NCBI GenBank assembly: GCA_002707745.1
Contig: PANU01000057.1
Coordinates: forward strand, 1 to 37,320
Source: Flavobacteriaceae bacterium
Lineage (GTDB): Bacteria; Bacteroidota; Bacteroidia; Flavobacteriales; Flavobacteriaceae
Direction of reading: 5' to 3'
DNA: 37,320 nucleotides
The translations under genes and the position numbers were made by a program. The first letter of the stretch is position 1. Each line of letters begins with the position of its first letter. The notes below the pieces were generated by a model that searched no databases, was not told the DNA's origin, and saw nothing but the letters and a program-made list of their open reading frames with translations. Of the stretch, positions 29,247-37,320 are shown one piece after another.

Positions 29247-32200
29247 ATGAAAAGAATATTAGGATTGGATTTGGGCACCACCTCAATAGGTTGGGCATTT
29301 GTTAATGAAGCAGAAAACGAGACAGAGATGTCATTTATAGTGAAAACAGGTGTTCGAGTGGTTCCACTTTCAACAGATGAACAAATTAGTTTTGAAAAAG
29401 GACAGAGTATTACTATTAATGCAGATCGAACTTTAAAAAGGGGAATGCGAAGAAACCTGCATCGCTATAAAATGAGAAGGGCTGCCGTGATCGACACTTT
29501 AAAGTCTATTGGTTTTATTACAGATGAAACGCCACTTTCTGAAAACGGAAATGATACACACAGCACATATAAGTTGCGAGCGAAAGCAGTATCAGAAAAG
29601 TTGTCCAAACAAGATTTCGCTCGTGTTCTTTTAATGATAAATAAAAAACGAGGTTATAAAAGCAGTAGAAAAGCAAAAAACCAAGAAGAGGGACAACTTA
29701 TTGACGGTATGGCAGTTGCGAAACGCCTTGAAAATGAAAAGCTATTACCTGGGCAACTTTCATTTATTTTATTAAATGAAGGTAAAAAAATGCTACCAAC
29801 TTATTACAGGTCAGATTTGCAAAATGAGTTTAATGCTATATGGGACTTTCAAAAACAATTTTATGAGGAACACTTGACTGAAAAACATAAAGAAGCTCTT
29901 GAAGGTCTAAACAAAACAGCAACAGGACAGTATTTTGAAAAGACTATTAAAACTCAGAGAGCAGAGAACAAAGGGAAAAACAAAAAGCTGCAAGAGTATG
30001 AATGGCGGAACAAGGCAATAACAGAGCAACTTACCTTACCGCAAGTAGCATATATTTTAACTGAAATAAACAATCAAATCAATCAGTCAAGTGGTTATTT
30101 GGGTGCTATAAGCGACCGTAGTAAAGAGTTGTGTTTTAATGATCTTACTGTTGGACAATTTCAATACAACCAACTAAAACAAAACCCCCTTGCATCCTTA
30201 AAAAATCAAGTTTTTTATAGACAGGACTATATGGATGAATTTGATGCTATCTGGAAAGAACAATCGAAACATTATTCAGAATTAAATAAGAAAATTAAAG
30301 ATAAACTTAGAAACATTACGATTTTTTACCAGCGCAAGCTAAAATCACAAAAGGGACTTATAAACATTTGTGAACTAGAAGGTGTGGAACGCAAAGTAAT
30401 GACAGATGGAGAGCTAAAGAAAAAGCTAATAGGCCCAAGGGTTGCGCCTAAATCTTCACCTGTTTTTCAGCACTCTAAAATTTGGCAAAATATCAATAAT
30501 ATTATTTTAAAAAACGAAAAGACAAAAGAAATTGTTGAATTAGGTGAAGATTTAAGGGAATTGCTGTTTCAGTATCTTAATTGGAAAGATAATATTTCGG
30601 CAAGCCAGCTCATAAATTTTTTAATAAAAAATTCAGATATACCAAAAGGAAAGTGGAAAGTAAATCTTGAAAAGGTAGAAGGTAATAGTACCAATGCTGT
30701 ACTATTAAGTGTTTATGAAAAAATTACTGAAATTGAAGGGTATGATAAACTCAAATTCAGTAACCCCAATGAAGAACTCATTAAAAGTTTAAAGGTTTGC
30801 TTTACTGAAATAGGAGTTGAACCACAAATCCTGGAAATGGATTATACTTTAACGGGTAATGATTTTAGCAAACAACCGGCTTACGAGTTGTGGCATTTGT
30901 TATATTCTTATGAAGATGATTGCTCAATAACGGGAACAGAAAGCCTAGAACAAAAACTACAAGAAAACTTCGGCTTTAAAAAGGAGCACGCCAAATTACT
31001 TGTAGGTGTCAACTTTCAACAGGATTATGGAAATTTAAGTGTGCGGGCATTACGTAAAATATATCCCTATTTAGAGGAAGGCAAAGTTTATAGTGAGGCG
31101 TGTGCTTTGGCGGGATACAATCACTCCAAGTCCTTAACTGCCGAAGAAAACAACAAGAGAATATTACTTGATAAATTAGAGCTTTTAAAGAAAAATTCAC
31201 TACGAAACCCCGTGGTCGAAAAGATTCTAAACCAAATGATACACGTGGTAAATGCTGTGATTGAGAATCCAGAAATGGGTAAACCCGATGAAATTAGAGT
31301 CGAACTTGCAAGAGAACTCAAAAAGACAGCAAAGCAAAGAAATGAATTGATCAAGGTAATTACCAAAGCTACCACAGACCATATCGCATTTAGAGATAAA
31401 ATCAAAAAGGAATTTGGCTTACCCTATGTTAGTAGAAAAGATTTAATAAAATACAAATTATATCTCGAGTTAAAATCCAATGGATTTCGTACACTCTATT
31501 CTAACACTTACATAAAACCTGAAGAGCTTTTTACCAAGAAATTTGATGTAGAACACATAATCCCACAATCAGTATTATTTGATGATTCGTTTTCCAACAA
31601 AACCTTAGAATTGAGAGATGTAAACCTCGAAAAAGGAAATGAGACCGCTATTGAATATTGCAGACGTAAAGGTTGGGGAGATGATTTTAAATCTCGAACT
31701 GATGAAATTTTTAAAGCTAATGGCATAAAATACGGAAAGCGCAAAAAACTGTTGATGACCAAGACAGAAATTCCCGAAGGCTTTTTAAATCGGGATTTGG
31801 GAAATACCGCATATATTTCTCGCAAAGCAACTGAAATACTGCAACAATTAACGAGAAAAAAAGTGGTCTCCACATCTGGGAAGATTACTAGTAAACTGCG
31901 TAGCGATTGGGAACTTATAAACGTTTTACAAGAACTCAATTGGGATAAATACGAAGTCTTAGGACTTACATATTATGATTATAATAAAGAAGGAAAGGCA
32001 TTGGCAAGGATAAAAGATTGGACTAAAAGAAATGATCATCGCCACCATGCTATGGATGCAATCGCCGTTGCATTTACAAAGCCTGCTTTTATTCAATATT
32101 TAAACAATATGCACGCTAAAAGTGAAAAAGCAGGAGATATATATGGCATAGAAAAAAAATACACCTATCGAGATAAGGAAGGTGGGCGTAAATTTCACAA

Positions 32201-33353
32201 ACCTTTTGAGAACATAAGAGAAGAATCAAAAAACCACTTAGCTTCTATTTTAGTTTCCCACAAAGCAAAAAACAAAGTGGTAACTCGCAATAAAAATAAG
32301 ATTAAGATAAAGGGTAACAATAGTTTCAAGACTAAAACTGAACTCACACCAAGAGGGCAACTTCATAAAGAAACCATCTATGGAAAATCATTTTACCCAG
32401 AAGTAAAAGAAGAAAAAATAAACGGTTCTTTTTCAAAAGAAAAAATAAAAACAGTTACAAAACCAATTTATCGAGAAGCACTTTTAAAACGACTTTCAGA
32501 AAATAACCATGATGCCAAAAAGGCATTTACTGGAAAAAATTCATTGACCAAAAACCCCATTTTTATTAATGAAAAAACAAACGTACCTGACAAAGTAAAA
32601 ACGCAACAACTGCAACATCAATTTACAATACGAAAGGTAATTACCCCAGACCTTAAAATTGATAAAGTAACAGATGAAGGCATTAAAAGAATACTGGAGG
32701 AACGTCTAAAAGAATACAACGGCAAGAAAAAAGCAGCCTTTTCAAATTTAGATGAAAACCCCATTTGGCTCAATAAAGAAAAAGGTATTTCAATTAAACG
32801 AGTTACAATTTCGGGAGTCAGCAATGCAGAACCACTCCATATTGCCAAAGACCATTTGGGTAATGATGTCTTGGATGAAAAAGGCAATACAGTTCCCACG
32901 GATTATGTGAGCACTGGGAATAATCATCACGTTGCTATTTATAAAGACGAGAAAGGAAATTTGCAAGAAGAGGTTGTTTCCTTTTATGAAGCTGTCATAA
33001 GAAAAAACAATGGTTTGCCAATTGTTGAAAAAAATCATCCCAAGGGTTGGGAATTTCTTTTCACTTTAAAACAAAATGAAATGTTTGTCTTCCCAAATGA
33101 AGATTTTGACCCTTTAAATATAGATTTATATGATGATGCAAATAGAGAGTTAATCAGTAGAAATCTATTTAGAGTTCAGAAAATAGGTTCAAAAGATTAT
33201 TGGTTCAGGCGTCATTTAGAAACCACATTAGTTACCACTAAAGAATTAAATGAAGTCGTTTATCATAGAAAGCGTAATCCTAATTCGATTAGTAAAATCA
33301 TCAAAGTTAGACTAAATCATATAGGCGAAATAGTGCAAATAGGAGAATATTAA
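29247..33353 (+). CDS. cas9: Type II-C CRISPR effector nuclease Cas9
   Basis: Cas9 is the RNA-guided DNA endonuclease of the system. The 1368-aa protein has RuvC-I (ILGLDLGTTSIGWA, D8), an Arg-rich bridge helix (~60-90, RTLKRGMRRNLHRYKMRR), a recognition lobe (~90-670), RuvC-II (IRVELAREL, E686), the HNH domain (FDVEHIIPQS, D767 and H770; N793 in DVNLEKGN) and RuvC-III (HRHHAMDA, H934 and D937), then a long C-terminal PAM-interacting part containing TPRGQLHKETIYGK. All catalytic residues are present, so it should be active. It is large for II-C but in the range of Bacteroidota proteins. cas1 starts 4 bp downstream; no csn2 or cas4 is present. The ATG is preceded by an A/T-rich leader without Shine-Dalgarno. 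Confidence 0.98.
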   Translation: MKRILGLDLGTTSIGWAFVNEAENETEMSFIVKTGVRVVPLSTDEQISFEKGQSITINADRTLKRGMRRNLHRYKMRRAAVIDTLKSIGFITDETPLSENGNDTHSTYKLRAKAVSEKLSKQDFARVLLMINKKRGYKSSRKAKNQEEGQLIDGMAVAKRLENEKLLPGQLSFILLNEGKKMLPTYYRSDLQNEFNAIWDFQKQFYEEHLTEKHKEALEGLNKTATGQYFEKTIKTQRAENKGKNKKLQEYEWRNKAITEQLTLPQVAYILTEINNQINQSSGYLGAISDRSKELCFNDLTVGQFQYNQLKQNPLASLKNQVFYRQDYMDEFDAIWKEQSKHYSELNKKIKDKLRNITIFYQRKLKSQKGLINICELEGVERKVMTDGELKKKLIGPRVAPKSSPVFQHSKIWQNINNIILKNEKTKEIVELGEDLRELLFQYLNWKDNISASQLINFLIKNSDIPKGKWKVNLEKVEGNSTNAVLLSVYEKITEIEGYDKLKFSNPNEELIKSLKVCFTEIGVEPQILEMDYTLTGNDFSKQPAYELWHLLYSYEDDCSITGTESLEQKLQENFGFKKEHAKLLVGVNFQQDYGNLSVRALRKIYPYLEEGKVYSEACALAGYNHSKSLTAEENNKRILLDKLELLKKNSLRNPVVEKILNQMIHVVNAVIENPEMGKPDEIRVELARELKKTAKQRNELIKVITKATTDHIAFRDKIKKEFGLPYVSRKDLIKYKLYLELKSNGFRTLYSNTYIKPEELFTKKFDVEHIIPQSVLFDDSFSNKTLELRDVNLEKGNETAIEYCRRKGWGDDFKSRTDEIFKANGIKYGKRKKLLMTKTEIPEGFLNRDLGNTAYISRKATEILQQLTRKKVVSTSGKITSKLRSDWELINVLQELNWDKYEVLGLTYYDYNKEGKALARIKDWTKRNDHRHHAMDAIAVAFTKPAFIQYLNNMHAKSEKAGDIYGIEKKYTYRDKEGGRKFHKPFENIREESKNHLASILVSHKAKNKVVTRNKNKIKIKGNNSFKTKTELTPRGQLHKETIYGKSFYPEVKEEKINGSFSKEKIKTVTKPIYREALLKRLSENNHDAKKAFTGKNSLTKNPIFINEKTNVPDKVKTQQLQHQFTIRKVITPDLKIDKVTDEGIKRILEERLKEYNGKKKAAFSNLDENPIWLNKEKGISIKRVTISGVSNAEPLHIAKDHLGNDVLDEKGNTVPTDYVSTGNNHHVAIYKDEKGNLQEEVVSFYEAVIRKNNGLPIVEKNHPKGWEFLFTLKQNEMFVFPNEDFDPLNIDLYDDANRELISRNLFRVQKIGSKDYWFRRHLETTLVTTKELNEVVYHRKRNPNSISKIIKVRLNHIGEIVQIGEY

Positions 33354-33357
33354 AGTC

Positions 33358-34624
<1,267 letters not shown>

Positions 34625-34729
34625 AATTCAAATTGTCTGGTCGAGCGTCCATCAGAATGAAAATTCCTTTCGGGCTGACAGTCGCAATCTAATATAACAG
34701 ATTCAAATTTTAATCCTATGATTGTATTT

Positions 34730-34767
34730 AAAAAACAGTATACCAGCCAATTACGGCGGGTATACTG
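34730..34767 (-). terminator. Terminator of the CRISPR array transcript
   Basis: On the minus strand CAGTATACC and GGTATACTG form a perfect 9-bp stem, extended by GCC/GGC across one mismatch around a 6-base loop, and are followed directly by TTTTTT (34735-34730). The first four bases of the hairpin are the last four bases of the terminal CRISPR repeat. It shows that the array is read towards the cas genes. Confidence 0.85.
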
Positions 34768-35797
34768 CGAATTATCTCTAAAATTAAAGAACTGAAAGCA
34801 ATTCACAACAAAAGCATCTAATTGTCTAACGTCTTTCTTACTGCGAATTATCTCTAAAATTAAAGAACTGAAAGCAATTCACAACTCGACCCCATTCAAG
34901 ATACTTTATCTTTTGACTGCGAATTATCTCTAAAATTAAAGAACTGAAAGCAATTCACAACATCCTTTGTTGTGGTGAGTTACCATAAGGCACTGCGAAT
35001 TATCTCTAAAATTAAAGAACTGAAAGCAATTCACAACTAAAGCCAATCTATTAGAAGCGGCCACGGTACTGCGAATTATCTCTAAAATTAAAGAACTGAA
35101 AGCAATTCACAACCACTGGAATACCTTGTACCTGGATGCAAGCACTGCGAATTATCTCTAAAATTAAAGAACTGAAAGCAATTCACAACAAGAAGAAATA
35201 GAAAAAGGTGCTTTCGACGACTGCGAATTATCTCTAAAATTAAAGAACTGAAAGCAATTCACAACGGGCACAGGTTTATTGTAACCGCAGTGCAAACTGC
35301 GAATTATCTCTAAAATTAAAGAACTGAAAGCAATTCACAACCATCTTCCAGGTCTTTTGCATACCCACGGTACTGCGAATTATCTCTAAAATTAAAGAAC
35401 TGAAAGCAATTCACAACCGGAAAATTGGATACCACTACGCGAAAGCGACTGCGAATTATCTCTAAAATTAAAGAACTGAAAGCAATTCACAACTATCACA
35501 CTACCGTTTGCATTGTAAATGTCACTGCGAATTATCTCTAAAATTAAAGAACTGAAAGCAATTCACAACAGGTTGCAAAGAAAACCTTTCTACCCTCTCA
35601 CTGCGAATTATCTCTAAAATTAAAGAACTGAAAGCAATTCACAACTGCCTCACCGACTTTAACAATTTTATACATACTGCGAATTATCTCTAAAATTAAA
35701 GAACTGAAAGCAATTCACAACTGCTGAAGTAACCAAAATAAAACGGGTGCCACTGCGAATTATCTCTAAAATTAAAGAACTGAAAGCAATTCACAAA
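34764..35797 (-). CRISPR. CRISPR array, 14 repeats of 46 bp, 13 spacers of 30 bp
   Basis: The repeat units start at 34764, 34840, 34916, 34992, 35068, 35144, 35220, 35296, 35372, 35448, 35524, 35600, 35676 and 35752, exactly every 76 bp. All copies are identical except that the one at 35752-35797 differs at its outermost base (C to A on the plus strand). In the minus (crRNA) direction the repeat starts GTTGTGAATTGCTTTCAG, typical of Bacteroidota type II-C arrays, and bases 2-18 match the tracrRNA anti-repeat. Orientation is further supported by the terminator at 34730. The mature guide should be spacer followed by the repeat's 5' part. I found no match of a spacer within this window by eye. 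Confidence 0.97.
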
Positions 35798-35968
35798 AAA
35801 AAATAAACCCTGCTTTGTGAAGTTTCTAATCTGTGATTAAACGGCTGTTGTGTTACACACAGGTATCATAAATTTTAAATAGCTGCCTGGCTCAATTGCT
35901 TTGAAATATTTATAAAAATGGCAGAATTCAAAAAACTGAAGGAACCCTTGCATTAAAATTCTCTTACA
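35798..35968. other. A/T-rich flank of the array (possible leader)
   Basis: This 171-bp gap between the array and the FtsX permease gene lies upstream of the array in the direction of crRNA transcription. It begins with an A8 tract next to the variant repeat and contains only weak dyads (such as TGTG-TTA-CACA near 35849). I see no full TTG/TAnnTTTG promoter and no ORF. It may be a leader, or simply the old junction of the locus. Confidence 0.4.
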
Positions 35969-37207
35969 TCACTCAAACCGAATTGCCTTCACAGGAGAAA
36001 TTTTCGATATAATATAACTGGGCAGCAATAACATGACCAGACACAATACAAACGTGCCAAGGTTTAATGCCAGAATATAACTAATATCAAGGTAAACGGG
36101 GGCTTTGGTCACATAATAGGTGTCTGGGTTTAAGGGAAAAAGTCCAAAATATTTTTGTGTGAAGAGTAATCCCAAACCAATTACATTTCCCCAAAAAAGC
36201 CCTACTAGTATTAAATACATGGCATTGTATAAAAACACTTTTCGCACACTCCAATTACTACTACCCAGGGCTTTTAAAATTCCTATCATCTGTGTGCGTT
36301 CTAAAATAAGTACCAACAAAGCAGTAATCATATTAATACCCGCAACCAGAATCATAATCCCTATAATTAGATACGTGTTAAAGTCGAATAAATCGATCCA
36401 TTCAAAAATAGACCCGTACTTTTGCCTAATGGTCACTGCATCCAGATCGCTGTCTATAGCTTTATACACCTTGCCACCTACCGCATCTATAGCATCAAAA
36501 TCCTCTACAAACACTTCAAAAGAGCCAATCTGGTCATCTTCCCATTTATTAAGGAATTGTATGTGCCTAATATCTGCAATGAGGTATTGCTCATCAAATT
36601 GCTGAAAACCGCTGTTATAAATTCCTACAATGTCAAATCCTCTGGTACGTGCTTTTTGTGTTTTCCCTTCCTGCATAAAAAAGGTGATCACTTTATCGTT
36701 TAACTGGAGTCCCAGACGCTTGGCAAGGTATTCTGAAATTAGTATTTCTTCGTTTAAATCGCCTTTCGTATATTTTGGAAGACGTCCTTCCCGAAGAAAC
36801 TCTTCAAAATACTGCCAGTTATAATCGGTACCCACGCCTTTTACAACCACCCCTTCAAAATTGGTTTCAGTTCTAATTACAGCTCCTTTTTGAGCAGTAA
36901 CCTGAATATGCTTTATACCTTCCACCAGATTAAAAACCGGGTAAAACGCTTGCTTTTTGCTTATTGGAATTTGCGATTGGTTACTCTGGTTGGTATCGTA
37001 GTTGGTAATTATAATATCTCCGTTAAAAGCCGATACCTTTTCACGAATCTTTTTTTGAAGTCCCATACTGGTAGCAACACTTACTAACATCATAATTATC
37101 CCAAGTGCAATTGCAGTGATCGCAATTTTTATAATTGGCCCCGAAATACTACTTTTATAGTCTTTGGCAGCAATGATGCGTCGAGCGATGAAAAATTCGA
37201 AATTCAC
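35969..37207 (-). CDS. ABC transporter permease, FtsX/LolC-E type
   Basis: This 413-codon ORF encodes an inner-membrane permease of the FtsX (MacB/LolCE) superfamily. It has one N-terminal membrane helix (IIKIAITAIALGIIMMLVSVA), a large periplasmic domain (~50-260), three C-terminal helices (YLIIGIMILVAGINMITALLV, AMYLILVGLFWGNVIGLGLLF, NLGTFVLCLVMLLLPSYII) and the characteristic ending ISPVKAIRFE. Such proteins move lipoproteins or act as mechanotransducers. The track start at 37291 runs back through a divergent lipoprotein gene; the GTG at 37207 (product begins MNFEFFIARRIIAAKDYKSS) matches common flavobacterial homologues better. No ATPase gene is in view. Confidence 0.87.
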   Translation of the reverse strand: MNFEFFIARRIIAAKDYKSSISGPIIKIAITAIALGIIMMLVSVATSMGLQKKIREKVSAFNGDIIITNYDTNQSNQSQIPISKKQAFYPVFNLVEGIKHIQVTAQKGAVIRTETNFEGVVVKGVGTDYNWQYFEEFLREGRLPKYTKGDLNEEILISEYLAKRLGLQLNDKVITFFMQEGKTQKARTRGFDIVGIYNSGFQQFDEQYLIADIRHIQFLNKWEDDQIGSFEVFVEDFDAIDAVGGKVYKAIDSDLDAVTIRQKYGSIFEWIDLFDFNTYLIIGIMILVAGINMITALLVLILERTQMIGILKALGSSNWSVRKVFLYNAMYLILVGLFWGNVIGLGLLFTQKYFGLFPLNPDTYYVTKAPVYLDISYILALNLGTFVLCLVMLLLPSYIISKISPVKAIRFE

Positions 37208-37217
37208 AAAAATAATT

Positions 37218-37320
37218 ATGCGGTTATTATTCTTCAAAAATACCATTTTAATAGTTTCTCTCGCGATTTTTTCCTGCGGAAGTACCCACAATGAAACAAA
37301 CGAAGGTGATGATGGTGCTA
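37218..37320 (+). CDS. Putative lipoprotein, 3' end outside window
   Basis: An ATG at 37218 opens a reading frame to the window end (34 codons) that is not in the ORF track. It encodes MRLLFFKNTILIVSLAIFSCGS followed by a polar, Asn/Glu/Asp-rich stretch: a classical lipoprotein signal peptide with lipobox (AIFSC). This also explains why the permease ORF should not extend past 37207. The body of the protein is not visible, so function is unknown. Confidence 0.75.
   Translation, partial: MRLLFFKNTILIVSLAIFSCGSTHNETNEGDDGA

Noticed and set aside
34764-35797. Possible self-targeting spacers against genes in the window
   Set aside because: No spacer was found by eye in the window outside the array; a real search of the whole genome was not possible.
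35798-35968. Search for a leader promoter upstream of the array
   Set aside because: Candidates such as TATTTCAA or TACCTGTG have several mismatches or wrong spacing, so none is reported as a feature.
37208-37291. N-terminal extension of the FtsX permease in the ORF track
   Set aside because: It is antisense to a clear lipoprotein signal peptide, and homologues start at NFEFFIARR.

Overview
The window looks like chromosomal DNA from a Flavobacteriaceae-type Bacteroidota. The evidence is two secreted proteins with type IX secretion (T9SS) C-terminal sorting domains, a YidC of the family's typical length (about 625 aa), a bacillithiol enzyme (BshC), A-rich start regions without clear Shine-Dalgarno sites, several TAnnTTTG-like -7 boxes, and short repeats that are common in flavobacterial genomes. 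I saw no rRNA or tRNA gene.

Layout. 1-5.6 kb: the 3' part of a sodium/solute symporter (+), then a minus-strand set (mnmA, S8 protease, FMN monooxygenase, small membrane ORF). 5.7-13.4 kb: all minus; a 981-aa beta-helix surface protein with long internal repeats, a MORN-repeat protein, yidC and pyrG. 13.5-14.9 kb: a plus-strand block of small metabolic genes (YhcH family, ABM monooxygenase, GlcG/HbpS family) ending in a good terminator. 14.9-20.3 kb: minus; DUF3820, a DUF922 protease, a DUF559 nuclease next to a REP-like inverted repeat, OsmC, a LysM/PBP1 lipoprotein and guaA. 20.5-24.6 kb: plus; a DUF1704 (QEGLA) putative metallopeptidase with a GshB-like ATP-grasp ligase, then a CbpA/CbpM chaperone pair. 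24.6-28.9 kb: bshC (-) and an M14 metallopeptidase (+).

28.9-35.8 kb is the most distinctive part: a complete type II-C CRISPR-Cas system. A tracrRNA gene lies just upstream of cas9 on the opposite strand. It is followed by cas9 (1368 aa, all nuclease motifs intact), cas1 and cas2, packed within a few bases of each other, and then 14 repeats of 46 bp separated by 13 spacers of exactly 30 bp. The anti-repeat and a strong terminator hairpin at the cas2-side end both indicate that the array is read on the minus strand, towards the cas genes. The repeat also contains a Bacteroidota-like promoter (TTG-N19-TAATTTTA), so each repeat could start its own crRNA.

36-37.3 kb: an FtsX-type ABC permease (-) and, diverging from it, the first 34 codons of a lipoprotein gene (+) missing from the ORF track. 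The best candidates for new biology are the repeat-borne promoter and the overlapping array terminator, a possible closed fold of the tracrRNA that mimics the crRNA repeat, the DUF1704/ATP-grasp pair, and the REP-like elements that run into coding sequence (DUF559 gene, bshC).
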